A stretch of DNA of 64,000 nucleotides from Bilabrum cf. latius (lineage: Eukaryota > Bigyra: Bicosoecida > Bigyra > Bicosoecida): the NCBI GenBank assembly GCA_965178125.1, contig OZ237743.1:1-64000 (forward strand), given 5' to 3'. The notes beneath the pieces are model-generated. The model was not told the origin of the DNA and ran no database searches. It saw only the letters and a list, made by a program, of their open reading frames with translations. Positions 36,901 to 48,488 of the stretch are shown in pieces. Both the position numbers and the translations under genes were made by a program. Position 1 is the stretch's first letter; every line of letters begins with the position of its first letter.

Positions 36901-38406
36901 GAACAGTGGTGCGGCGTGTCGAACGCTGCCCGGGGCTGCTCCAAGTGGATCCAGGTGCAGGCAGACGAGGCCCCCTTGCGCAAGGGGCCAGGACGAGGCG
37001 CAGAACCGGGCCATCATGGGGGAGGCAGGCTTGAGGCGGCGCGAGCAGGGCGGAAAGTGCTGGGCACACTCCGTCAGATCCTCGGGGTTGCGCCTGCCGC
37101 CGCCGCCTCGATCGCTCTGAAGCGGCACGGGCTGCTGCAGGCGTGGCACGCGATGCACGGAGTGTGCACGTGCACGGAATCCACTGCCTGGGCTGCCGTG
37201 GTGGACGCATCGCTGCCCAGCGAGCTGGTGGGTGGCTGGGCGGCAGCAGGTGCCTGTGCTCGAGCAGCCCGAGATGCCAGGCCTCGGCCATCGCGCGGTG
37301 CTGGTCCATGTGAAGACCGATTTCATGCTCGCACTTTGTCATCGCAGCTAGATGTGCTGCTGCAGGAGGCACTGGAGGCCCCCCGAAACAGGGGGGGAGG
37401 GGCAGGTGGGGGCGTGCAGCTTGGGGGAGGCCAACTGAACGACGAGGGCACCCCTACCTTCCAGCTGAGAGCAGCCCAGACCGGCAGGGATGCAGAGGCA
37501 CGCGCCGCTGACCCCTGGGGCGTGGACTGCCTGCACTGCCTGCAGGTGCAGGTGCAGGCCCCACAGGCCCTCGGGCTGTTTTGTTCCGCTGGCGACATCG
37601 ACCGACTCGCTGGCATCGCCCCGGTGCTGCTGTCACTGGCCCGGTGCACGCGCGCCTTGGATTTGGCCTCTCTGGCTCTCATGAAGAGAGGCAGGGGCAG
37701 GGACAGGGACAGGGGTAGGGGGCGGATGATGACGGGTGCGGAGACTAAGGCGCACCGGCGGGCGTTGATGGCGCTGCAGGCCGCGCGGTCTGGTATGCAG
37801 TCGATCGCGAGGTGGGCGGGTGCCAGCTGCGAGGCGGCGTGGGGCAGGCTGCTGCGGAGGGTGGTGCACGTGGGGTCGGGGCTGGCGGCGGGAGGCACCA
37901 GCCTGTCTCCGTCCTTGCTGCGGAATCTCTTTGCGCAGTATGTGGCCGAGGTGAGGGCTGTGTGCCTGCAGGGAGGCATCGCGGGAGGTGGCTGGGAGGG
38001 CGGGCCACTGGGTGCCTTGGGCAAGGGGTGCATGCAGCTGGCGCGGGGACTGCTTGCGGGGGAAGAACAGCCGGCTGGCAGCAGGTACAAGCTTGTAGAC
38101 CGTGCAGCAGACGCGGTGGCCCACTCGTTGGGTGCACTGGAGGAGCATCTGAAGCACTCGGCCGAGGCGCTGCTGGTGGGGGCCGATGCTGCGAGGGGGG
38201 GCGCGGGCGGACTGCTGCTGGGCGCGAGCTCGGATGTAGGGCTAGTGCAGTGCATAGCTCGCTCCGAGCGAAGACAAAAGCTTGGTGGATGCATCCAGCC
38301 ACGGCTTGGTGTTGCCGATGCTTAGACGCTGGCCGTTTCGATGCAGGAGCTCGCAGCTGGACTGCAACTCACGAATGCGAGCAAATTGGTGCCGCATAGG
38401 GTGTAA
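33916..38406 (+). CDS. 1,496-residue protein with GCP (Spc97/Spc98)-like C-terminus
   Basis: From ATG 33916 to TAA 38404-38406 the frame is free of TAA and TGA but crosses thirteen TAG codons (34087, 34126, 34276, 34291, 34543, 34846, 34984, 35533, 35839, 36256, 36382, 36670, 38323). The middle (35540-36670) is Ser/Ala/Gly disordered with an acidic patch, then a helical Gln/Glu/Arg segment. The last ~350 residues have the helical spacing of gamma-tubulin complex proteins: PWGVDCLHCLQVQV, LLSLARCTRALD, AHRRALMALQ...WGRLLRRV, LFAQYVAEVRAVCL. This resemblance is tentative; no N-terminal GRIP1 motif was recognised. If right, it would be a GCP4-6 type component of microtubule nucleation. Introns may exist that I missed. 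The start is 115 bp from the divergent PRIM2 gene. Confidence 0.5.
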
Positions 38407-38463
38407 TGCCGAGTGCATGCAGCCGTACAAATGAACAATGCACATACGTATATTGAAGATCAA

Positions 38464-39096
38464 TTATTTCTCTGTAAACCCCTTGACGAACTCGGTGGCC
38501 ACGAGACGCATTCTCGCGTTCACAGCCAGCTTCATGGCGCTGATCTCTTTGTCGACGTCCGCCATGAAGTGCACCACGAAATCGACAATCTTCTTCCTCC
38601 TGTGCACCTCAAGCTATTTGCTCGTGATTAGCAGGGAGATGTCGTACCCCTCGATCGCCTTCCGCCGCATGACCACAAAGTCCTCGGCTCGCTGCATCAA
38701 GAACCTCGAGAACCGGCTCACAAGAAGCGAATCTAACGTATCAGACTGCTTGATCATAATGCTCAGACGAACCGCATTGATAGAGGGCTCGATAAGCACT
38801 TTCTCCTTCGGCGATCTTGCAACGATGAGCGGCTTAAGGAGCACTTCCTTGCCAGAGTTTATTTCGACCTCAGGTTTGGAATGACGCTCCACGTCCATCG
38901 AAGCAAAGTCTTGCAAGCACATTGAAGCCTCAAGAGTCGCCGCGACAGCGTCAAGGTACGGCTTTAGAGTGCCAGCGCCTTTCCCAGAGCCACCTGCGGC
39001 TGCCTGCGATTCAGATGGGCCGCAAGAACGAGGGTGGGCAGGTCAGATGGACAGAAGATTCACTCCAAAAGACTGACAACTCAGCAATCTCACCAT
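38464..39096 (-). CDS. ARPC4: Arp2/3 complex subunit 4
   Basis: The core actin-nucleation subunit is 180 residues. The first exon contributes only the ATG (39096-39094); a 90-bp GT-AG intron follows, then exon 39003-38464 ends in TAA. Family sequence is clear throughout: [96 protein letters not shown] at 38614 lies inside the conserved core, between [10 protein letters not shown] and LEVHRRK, at the position of a conserved His in other ARPC4 proteins. Under the standard code the protein would lose its essential C-terminal helix. It is convergent with the 33916 gene and divergent from the SLC9B gene. Confidence 0.95.
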
Positions 39097-39295
39097 ACTG
39101 CTTGGGGTAGGTCCGTAATGGGACGTTGGACGCTCGGCGAGCTGGCGGAGCAGACCGGAATCCTAGAGGCACCACATTCTCTTTCGAGTTCGAGCAGATA
39201 TCAACGATTGTCGCGTCAAGAAGAACCCTAAGACGTGACGCAAATTACAGTCTGAAGAGGTGGGAATGGCTCCTGCTTAGGCACAGGGCGGCACG

Positions 39296-41131
39296 ATGTC
39301 GCTCGGACCTGCGATTCGAGCTGTGCTTTTGCTACTGTTGCTCTGGACAATGATCGGGTTCTTTTTCGGTTGGGATGCGGCCCTCGCTGGTGGTTCTGGG
39401 CTCGGACTTATCGTGACGGTATCTGTCGCTGCTGTAGCGGGCCAGCTTTTGGCGTTTGCGACTGGTGCACCCGAGCTGCTCGGCGCGCTGCTGGCCGGCC
39501 TGCTCCTCCGCAACATACCAGCCCCCGTGGATGTAGGGGCCTGGGTTGACGACTCGCTGGCATCTCTCCTTCGAGCGTGCGCCCTGGTGTTGATTCTGGC
39601 TCGTGCGGGGCTTGGCCTGGATATGGCCACGCTGTCTCGGCTCGGCGCAGCTGCCGCTCGCCTCGCGCTCCTCCCCAACGTGTGCGAGGCCTCTCTGGCC
39701 GCCGTCATCCTGCAGTCCATATGGGGCATGGGCTGGGCCTGGTCGTTCGCGGGCGGTTTCCTCCTCTCTGCGGTATCCCCCGCAGTAGTGGTCCCGTCTG
39801 TGCTCCGGCTGCAGGACCAAGGGCTTGGCACAGGGCAGGGGGTCCCCACCCTGGTGCTGGCCGCTGCATCGGTGGATGACGTGCTGAGCATCAGCGGGTT
39901 TGGTGTGGCGCTGGGTATTGCGCTGGGGGACGCAGGGCTGCAGGGAGGCGAGGGCGAGGGAGGGGGCGGGCATGGTGCAGCGGAGGTGTGGAGGCCGGTT
40001 GCCGAGCTGGCGGCGGGGCTTGGTTTCGGGCTTGTGGGGGGCGCGCTAGTGGCAGCGGTGTGGCACCCTGGGGCTGGTGGGAGTAAATCACCGCAGTCGC
40101 AGTGGGCTGGGCTTGCGCTGTTCCTGCTGGGGTGTCTTGCGGTGCTCGGCGGCAGGGCGGTGGAGCTGGGGGGCGGGGGCGCACTGGCAGTGCTGGTGCT
40201 TGGGGTGGTTGCCGCGGCGGTGTGGAAGGGGGAAGACGCAGTTGCTTTCGAGGCCCCCTAGGGCGAAGAGAGGCCGTGGTGGAGGCCGGTAGTCGTCTTG
40301 TTGAGGTTGGGGGGCGAGTGCGGGGGGGCGCTCCTGGCAGCGTGCTGCGGGTGCTGCGGGTGCTGTGGGGGTGGAGGGGTGGAGGGCGTGGATGCCCTCG
40401 ATAGCGCCGAGCCAACTGTACCGACAGCAGCAGCCGCCCCTTCGGACAGCGCAGAAGCGGGCTCTGCGCCTCGTGCCAGCCCGCGGGAGGGCAAGGGGCA
40501 CGCGCTGCTGCGAGGCACTGCTGCCCAGCTGAAGCGGGTGTGGGCCGTGGCTCAGCCAGTGCTCTTCGCTCTGATCGGCGCGGCGGTGGACGTGCGAGGA
40601 CTCTCTGGGGAACTAGTGGCAGGGGCGGCGGCGGCGCTGGCAGGCGGGCTGGCGCTGCGCGGGCTGCTTGCGTTCGCTTGCGTGCTCGGGAGCGGTGCAG
40701 GCGGGGACAAGCTGACCGCCTGGGAGTCACTGTTCGTCGCCGTCGCCTGGATGCCCAAAGCGACCGTGCAGGCCGCGCTGGGGCCGGTGGCTCTGGACGC
40801 CGTGCTGGGGCTGGTGGACGATGGAGATGAGAGCAGCCTCCCGCAGGAGCAGCAGGAGGCGCTTGAGGCGGGGCGGGCCTTGCTGGCGCTGGCGGTGCTG
40901 TCCATCCTGGTGACTGCGCCGGCGGGTGCGGCGCTCATCGCGTACACGGGGCCCCGGCTGCTGCGGGTGGACGAGAGAGTGAGGATGCTGCAGAAGGGTG
41001 AGGAGAAGGAGGGGGTCAGCGGTGTCGACAGAGAGGCTGCAGAGGGGGGAGAGGTGGCCGCTGAAGCCGGTGCTGTGCAGGGGGGCGATGCCGACATGCA
41101 GGTTGAGAGAGGTGGTGCATAGCTGGTGTGA
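39296..41131 (+). CDS. Sodium/proton antiporter, SLC9B (NHA2)-like
   Basis: The frame encodes 611 residues from ATG 39296 to TGA 41129-41131, with TAG at 40259 and 41120. It is a CPA2-type antiporter with about 12-13 hydrophobic segments. ARAGLGLD, SAVSPAVVVPSVL and ASVDDVLSISGFG match the NHA/SLC9B ion-binding core, and the paired Asp of SVDD fits the catalytic pair. TAG 40259 lies in a loop between the two halves; without read-through the last four membrane segments (to AVAWMPKATVQAALGP) would be lost. The loop after it has an unusual Cys/Gly cluster near 40340-40375. It probably exports Na+ or Li+ in exchange for H+ at the plasma membrane or an organelle. Confidence 0.85.
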
Positions 41132-41382
41132 TAGATGGCGCGTGCAAGAAAATATAAGACGTGAGTCTGGCGTATCAATTAACACAAGCAGTCGCTGTGG
41201 AAGCAATTTTGGAAGTCAATCTAAAAATAAAGATGAAGACAGCGTTGCACCGAACGAACAGCTCCACACAGTGACGATTTAGCAGAGGTAAAGGCAAGTT
41301 TATTGACAGATAATCGGCACTGTAAAATAATTTTATTGTAACCACGCTCTGAGTCCCCTCGGCGCTAGTAGGTGTGGTGACC

Positions 41383-44300
41383 ATGAGCTCTCCAGCTGCC
41401 CAGCCAGACGCTGCGAACCCCGGGACTGCAGGGCCTGTCGCGCCAAGCCCAGCCTTGGCTGGAAAAGTAGGATCGCCTAGATCAGACGAACCGAGAGGGG
41501 CACTGGCAGTGGCCATCCGAGAAGCATTGGCATCAAAGGATCCTGCCCTGGCAAGAAGGCAAGCTGAAGCGAAGAGGCAGTACATGAAGACCCATTCTCC
41601 GTATTCGTTTCAACGCGACAGTTCGGATAAATTTGTCACCAAGTAGTCAGTCAGCAGTAGAGCCGACCTCGCTGTTTCTCGATAGGTTACCAAGAGACCA
41701 GCTGATCAGCTCTCGCTTGAGGCCAGCTCTCGGCGGCAGGACACAATGCACGCTCGGCTAGATGGCGCGCACGCCTCGCTTACTGAGCGAGAGAGGTAGC
41801 TTCATGAGCGGACCGTGCAGTTAGACGCGTTGTAGTCGTAGCTGGAGGCCACTGCGGAGGTGCTCCAGATTCGCATGACAGCTGGCTCGATATCAGGCGG
41901 CACAGCGGCATCCGGACGAGACAATACAGAACAATAGAACGAGATCGACGCACTCAGAGCGCTCGTAGTGCAGTATCGCGCCGAGCGGGACCATGCCCGC
42001 GCTGATTGCAAGCACGCGGAGCGCAGGCTGCGAGCTCTGGAGGCTGAGCGAGCCGCCATGGGCCGTGTGCTGGAGAACATCAGGCCAGGCCTGCTCTCCG
42101 AAGCAGATTCTGAACCCGACTCTGAATAGACTGAGAGGCAGCTAGCACATGACGCGGTTCCCCTGCTGGAGGACGCCCCTGCGGCCGGACAGACGGCGGG
42201 CCCGTCCGCAGGTAGAGGCGGCGCTTCTGCTTCTGCTGCTAGTGAACAGCAGCACCCCCACCGAGGGGGAGGGCCGCCCGTGGGTGCCCCTTCCTCCTCC
42301 TCCCCCTCACCGGGGAGCAGCCCCTCCCAGCGACTACACTCGTCACGCATGGCCCGCTCCATCGGCAGCCGCACGTCGGCCAGCTCCCCACTCGCCTTGG
42401 CGCAGGGCATGCGGGTCAGGGGGTCCTCCCAGACCGCCTCTGTGCTCTCAGGGGTGGCCGGCACTGGCACTGCCACTCCAGGGAGAGGGACGGGAGCCAG
42501 GGGCCCCTCCCTGCCCGTGCAGAGCCCTTCTTAGATGCTGGCTGCCGGCAGGGCGGGGCAGCGCAGCACCCGCTCCAGCACGACCCCCAGCCAGGCGGGG
42601 GTTCCCCGGCGCCGCGTGGTGAGGGTGTCCCTCAGGGTGGGACCGGGCAACCGACTGAAGAGCGTCGGGAGGCTGCATAGGTTGCTGGAGAAGCGGCTGC
42701 ACCGGCAAGTAGTGGGCTTGCGGTGGGGCGACGTGTCTCTTGACGACAGGGGGGTGGCGCTTGCAGCGACTGGACTGCCGCTGGACAAGGAGGTTGAGCT
42801 TGCCGTAGTGGTGCTACGGGCTGGGCCTGGGGCAAGTCAGGGGAAGGTGGCCAAGGAGGTCATTGGTGAGGAGTCTCCGACAGAATCTGTGTAGGCCCCT
42901 GGCTAGGCCAGGGTTGCCGATTCACCAAAGAGAGTTGCAGCCGACATGCAGGATGATGAGGAAGCTGGTGGAATCAAGCAGCGTAAAGAGCAAGATGACG
43001 AGGCGCACAAGGTTGGCCGAGGTGGTGACACCGGCCATGCTGCCGGAAGGCAGGGCGCAGGAGACGTCGTTGGCAACAAGCCGAGCCAAGGTGGCGCTTC
43101 TGACCGTGAAACGCAATCGGCTGCGTCAGGTCACCATGTCTCAGACAGCCCAGCGCAAGAGAAGGCCACAAGTGCCCCAGTTGGTGCTGATTCTGCGGTT
43201 GCCAATGCTAGGACAGCCATGAAGCCCAGCCAGGTGCTTCTCGCAGGCGCCAGTCCATCTGCTGCATAGACTGGGGTATCTCCGCAGGCAGGTATCGGCA
43301 GTCCAGCAAAGCCAGCTGTGGCTCCTGGTACCGGCGGTGCCTCGGGTGCAAGCAGTCCAGACGACCGCTAGCCTCTCCCCGCCATCGCCACGCATGGACA
43401 CAGCGCATCGACCTCATCCATGTCCGGCACGCCTTACTTGCCCACTGCGGGGCCAGGCAGCGCTGCCATGCCCCCCTCACCCAGCTCCCACACGCCGGTA
43501 TCACTGCCACCACCCCGGCTGCTTGTGGCGTTCCCGTCAGATCACGACACCGTCCGCGGCTTGTTGCAAGAGCGGGAGGGATCCAGCGAGGCCACTGGAG
43601 TGCTGCACAGGCGCGCGGCAGAGGCGGGACACATACGGAGTCCATCGAAAGCTGAGGTGGCGCAAGCAAAACATCTGTTTGAGGGTGAAGGGAGTGGCCG
43701 CAGTGCCGAAGACTTGGCGTGGTCTCCGATCGGTCTGGTGATCGGCGAGAAGCGGCCGGCCTGGATGCAGAAGCCGACTCCTGTGAGCGACGAGGTCAAG
43801 CAACGGGTGGCATAGGATGCGGGAGAGCGGAGGGTGGGGCTGGGGCACATCTTTGGGAGGATGAGGAAGCTCGCCCGTCCTCGCCCGCTCGTGGATCACG
43901 TGCACTCTGCGGTGCGATACTGGGGCTTGCCCACCAAGGGACCCAAAGCAGAGAGCACGCAGAATAGCACAGCGGTGCTACTGCTGATGGAGCTGCAGGC
44001 AGTACCAAAGCGGCAAGGCGCGAGCCAACCCACCCTTCCCATTCAGCACACAAGCGAGGTGGGGCCAAGTGCAGAAGGAGGCAATGGCAATGCTACCGGC
44101 CCAGCGAGCGCCACTGCGCCGCTGCTTACACCGTCGGCATTGCTGGCTTCGTCTCCACCCAGCACGCGCGGCTAGGGGCAGGCCGAAGGTGGCTAGATTG
44201 GGACGATAGCACCGAGCTCCGGGGTTGCAAGAGTCGCGGGCGAGCAGGGAGGCAGCGGCAGCGGTACTGGCGCGGCCTCGAGCGACGACGCATCGCAGGC

Positions 44301-44514
44301 CTTGCCTGTCGCTGGCGCCCCCGCGGTGGTTCTAGAGGAGATTGTTGACTCCGGAAATGGCAGAGGTGGGGAACAAGAGGCGGGCGGAGAGGCAGGGGCG
44401 GGGCAGGGGATCCAGCTGAGGAGCAGCCGGGCCTCCCCTCAGCGGTAGGGGCGGCTCGATGTCACACCCTAGGCGTGGGGCCTCTTGGCCAAGGGGGGCA
44501 CTGGGGCGCAGTGA
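41383..44514 (+). CDS. 1,043-residue coiled-coil/disordered protein with 17 TAG codons
   Basis: From ATG 41383 to TGA 44512-44514 there is no in-frame TAA or TGA, but TAG occurs 17 times (41644, 41683, 41797, 41833, 41839, 41935, 42127, 42532, 42892, 42904, 43267, 43369, 43813, 44173, 44194, 44446, 44470). Residues ~110-245 form a coiled coil with regular Leu spacing, with TAG at solvent-facing positions. Around 42610-42830 a compact segment (RVSLRVGP...SLDDRG...ELAVVVL) has a ubiquitin-like beta-grasp pattern, unproven. The rest is Ser/Pro/Gly-rich disorder. Under the standard code only a 90-residue fragment would remain. Function is unknown; a scaffold or cytoskeletal role is a guess. Confidence 0.6.
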
Positions 44515-44688
44515 CGGATCGTGTCGGGGTATTGTGTAGCAAGACCACAGCGCTACGTTTCAATTAAAAATGAATTATTCATGTCAGATCTAGATCAGGT
44601 TCAGATCCAATTGATTCAGGTTCGGCGAACGTGCACGATTCCGAATCCACGGACCACGTTACTGTTCTCCACCGCCACAGCCGCTGCC

Positions 44689-47600
44689 TCACACGGCCTT
44701 GGACGAGTACGCTAGCTTGAGCGTATGTCGCTCGAACATGGCGTTGTTGGCCATGGCCAGCACGTCCGTGGCTGCCTCCACCGTGGGCAGCTTGACCAGC
44801 CCGGTCCGCTTAGGCGTCCTGCCCCCGGGGTTCTGCCTTGGCGGGGGAAACACCGCGATCTTCTCCACGGGCTGCGTGGCCACCTGATCAAAGAGCGTCT
44901 TGATGCTTTCCTCCGTCATGGTGGCGGGGAGGTTGCTGAAGTACAGCACCGGGGTGGGCGCCGTGATGGTCTCCTCCCTGCCCGTGGTGCGGAACCGGTT
45001 GTGCATGCTGTCCTTGAACACGGCCCTCTCGCCGCCCTCGGGCAAGGGCCCCTCCGGCCCCTCGGCGCTGTCGGTGGGAGCCCCCAGCCGAGTAGTCCAC
45101 CGCCAGCCCATCACCATGGCTCCGTCCAGGAGGGCAACTGCCTGGGCAGCCAGCTCGGGTTTCTCGAACTGCACCACAGCTGTGGCTCCACCCGCGTCTG
45201 CCACGCCCGACGCGGCATCTGCGGGTGGCCGGAACTCGACGAAATCAACGTTCCCAAAACAGCACGCTACATTGAACACCCGGCTGGCCGATACCTCCAG
45301 CGGGTTTAGGTTCTGAATGTGCATGCAGTGGCTCGGCGGGAGGGACCTCTGCTTGGCGATCGCTTCCGCATGGCTCGCAGTGCCGCTCCCGCTGCCGCCG
45401 CCGCCGGTCCCAACCCCAGCAGGCCTCCCGCTAGCCCCTGCGCCTGGGCCTGGGCCCCCGCCGGCACCCCCACTCGCTGCCCCCGGGGGCATCCCCCCGC
45501 CGCCCGCTTCCATTCTCTCGAAGGCCTCCTTCTCCAGCGTGGCAACGTCCTCCGGGGTCAGCACGTTGTTGGGCATCTGCGTGCTGAGCCCGGGGTTGGT
45601 GAAGTCGTGGCTGAGCTGGCAGTTGGCTGACACCTTGAGGTGCTGCGTGCCCTTGCCCGGCATGATGCGTAGCCCGCAGCACCCGTCATAGATATCCTTG
45701 CCATGCAATGCCGCCGCAGCAGCATACGCCTGCTCCGCAGCGGCAAACTCAACGAGTGACTGCACGCCGAACCTGTGGAAGATCACCACCCGGAGGAGCT
45801 CGCCGTGCGGCCGCAGGATCTGAGTCAGCACGTCAACCGTGATGGGGAACACACCCTTCACGATGGAGATCATCAGGTTGCCGGAAATGAAGGCCTCACG
45901 TGGCAGCAGCGGGGTAGGGGCGCCGCCTCCGGGCGCCTCGAATGACGGGCGGAACCGCTGCAGGGCCGAGACAGACATGCCGCGGCTGTCCTTGGCTCCG
46001 TCCGAGTGACTTCCCCTGCCGCCCATGTCTCGACCTGCAGATGCGCTACGCCTGTCGCCCCCGCCCCCCGGTCCCCCGGAGCTGTGCATGTCCCCCGGGG
46101 GGGGACCGTTGCGGGGTGGCCTAGAGAGGTCAAGGGACGAGGCGGGCGTGCCTGACCGGGGGTTGATCTGAGAGGACCTGCTGTAGTTCATGGCGGCAGG
46201 CTTGCCTAGAATGTACACCTGCAAATGGGTGATTGGGCGGGTAGCAGTCATCAACTGGATGAGTGGGCGGGATGAGGTGCTGTTGAGAGGCAGTGCGGCT
46301 GGATATGGATCTGCTCTGTATCAACCTGGTGACCGCGCTTCTTTGCCTCTCTCCACGCTCACCGGTTCTCTTTCTGCGCCATTCACCGCGGCAGCTGCCA
46401 TGTCGGTCGTTTCGAACTGCGCCAATGCCTGTCCCCTGGAGGGCAGCAGAAGGGACATGGTCACGCGGCCGAATCGGCCTAGGGCTTGCACGATGTCCAC
46501 GTGGTCTACTCCGGAGGGGAGGCCACGCAGGTGGACGACTGGCTGTGAGAGGATGGTGGAGTGAGGTGAGGTGTGCCGGGGCAGGGTGAACTGGCTGGGG
46601 TGGCATTGGTGGGTAGATCGACAGCAATGCACTGGCAGTCGGGGAAAGCATCGGGATGGCCTCCTGGTCCCAGTCTACTGCGGTGGCCACAGTCGGGGGT
46701 GATGCACCGAGCTGGGCGGCGGTGCGAGCGATTCGACTGGTCGTAAGACTCACAGATGGGCCGTCTCCCCCAGCAGGGGGCCGTCTTGGAGGGGGTCCCC
46801 CCCTAGAGGGGGACGGGCCCCCGTACCCGCGAGACGGAGGGCCGCCTGAGCCCCCGTATGAAGAAGGTGGTGCTCCGTATCCTCCAGCGCTTTGAGGGGG
46901 CAGAGCTCCATATCCTCCACTGCCCCTGCGCGGAGCCCCGTAGCCACCTCCTCCTTGCGGCGGTGCGCCATAGCCAGAGGATGGGGGTGCGCCATAGCCA
47001 GAGGATGGCGGTGCGCCATAGCCAGAGGATGGGGGTGCACTGCTGCCAGCGGCCGGTCCAGGGTACCTATCTACAGATCCACCGCGCGGTGGGCCCGCAC
47101 TGTAGCCCCCCGGTGCGGGTGCATGACTCCCAGGTGCACCTGGGGGTCCTCGCGGGGGCGGTGCAGCTCCGCCCCCACCGTATGTGCCATGGCCACCTGC
47201 AGACGGGGGCGGGGGTCCGCCAGGACCACCTCTGTAACCACCAGGCGGGGCGCTATAATGTGATGGGGGCGGTGCATCTCTTCCATATGACTGGCGCGGC
47301 TCCTGCCGAGCGGCGTATGAGCCCGATGGTGGGGGTGCGCCGTATCCTTGGGGCGGCGGCGCCGGGGCGTATCCCGGTGGTGCTGGTGCTGGTGCGTATC
47401 CAGATGGCGCTGGTGCGGGTGCATATCCAGATGGTGCGGGTGCGGGTGCGGGTGCGTACCCGGGTGGAGCTGATCGCTGCTAGTAACCTTGGGAAGGTGC
47501 TTGTGGGGGAGCGGTGTACCCTCCTTGCTGTGCAGGAGGCTGCGAATAATAACCTCGCTGTTGCTGTGGCGGCTGCGAATCAGGTCAAGTGTGCGTGCAT

Positions 47601-47805
47601 GGTGGTTTGATAAGCTGTGGTTCAGACGCACTCCTGCAATAAACAAAACACGATCGGTGACAAACTGTGGTAGTGCTTGCCTCAACCGCTTGGGCGTGCA
47701 TGACCTCACTCCTCTTGATCCTTGCCCGTAAGAACTAGGCTATGAGCCTCTGGGCTGCTATGGATTGTATTGACCACCCTGTGAGTACCCTCCTTGATAG
47801 GCCAT
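44689..47805 (-). CDS. hnRNP L/PTB-like RNA-binding protein with prion-like domain
   Basis: Four exons (47805-47710, 47572-46754, 46542-46363, 46218-44689), all phase 0 with GTGAGN-type donors and CAG acceptors, encode 874 residues ending in TGA. Residues 1-305 are a Tyr/Gly/Gln/Pro-rich prion-like region with imperfect SGYGAPPS repeats; three near-identical 21-bp units sit at 46975-47035. RRM 1 spans the exon 3/4 junction (VVHLRGLP...AVNGAEREP joins VYILGKPAAMNYS), followed by RRMs starting near LMISIVKGVF, HCMHIQNLNP and PVLYFSNLP. This four-RRM order is that of PTB/hnRNP L splicing regulators. TAG codons at 47758, 47740 and 47480 all lie in the Q-rich domain, e.g. between QYNP and QPRGS. 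It is divergent from DSS1. Confidence 0.88.
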
Positions 47806-48073
47806 GTTGCACAAAAAGTGTCAAGCTGCTTGGTGGACAGCTGCAAGCTAGCAAGATCTCAGATTTGAAGAATTTTTAATGCACTGACGCAGTAAAAATG
47901 TGATTATAACCGATATACAGCTAAAAATACGGCACAATACCTTGAGTGGGATGAGCTAAGACCGATTTGTCGCTACGGAGGACCGCACTACTTAATTGTA
48001 GCGAGCCAATTCGTATTATTCATCACTCTTTGCTCGGTCAAAATAGTATCCAAGAACGACCTATTTGTCCGCA

Positions 48074-48488
48074 ATGTCGGGTGCAGCTAGCACAAAGATG
48101 GAAAGTGATTCTGCCTCATCTGGGCAAGCGTCGGGCGCGAGCTCCAAGAAGCCGGAAGCCGCGAAGCTGGACCCCAGGTCCATCGCACCGATCGATGAGG
48201 ATGATGAGTTTGAGGAGTTCGAGAATGACAGTAAGGAACTGATCTCTTGCTATCGATGGTACCCCGCAATACTCTGGCTCATGAGCTGAGCAAGCCGTGG
48301 TTTATGTGTTTGCGTTCGCAGATTTTGAAGTCAAGCCAGTGACAGCAGCAGAGGAGGCCGCCCTTTGGCAGGACGATTGGGAGGACGACGATGTTGATGA
48401 CGACTTTGTAGGGCAGCTACGAGCTTAGCTCGAGCAGCAAGGAGTGAAAGTGGAAACAGGGGCAGCTGCTAGTGGCAGCGGCCGATAA
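48074..48488 (+). CDS. SEM1: 26S proteasome subunit DSS1/SEM1
   Basis: Exons 48074-48230 and 48322-48488, joined across a 91-bp GT-AG intron in phase 1, encode 107 residues ending in TAA. The two acidic/aromatic ubiquitin-binding patches are present (EDDEFEEFEND-like, ALWQDDWEDDDVDDDF). The C-terminal helix then reads QLRA, TAG (48426), LEQQG. In other DSS1 proteins the TAG position is a conserved Glu (QLRAELEKHG in human), so Gln is a conservative replacement. DSS1 also stabilises BRCA2 and the TREX-2 complex. The first ~35 residues are Ser/Ala/Lys-rich. It shares a 268-bp promoter interval with the PTB-like gene. Confidence 0.92.

Noticed and set aside
46970-47040. Short direct repeats as a CRISPR-like array
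   Set aside because: Units of 21 bp without spacers, in frame within the prion-like domain; coding repeats.
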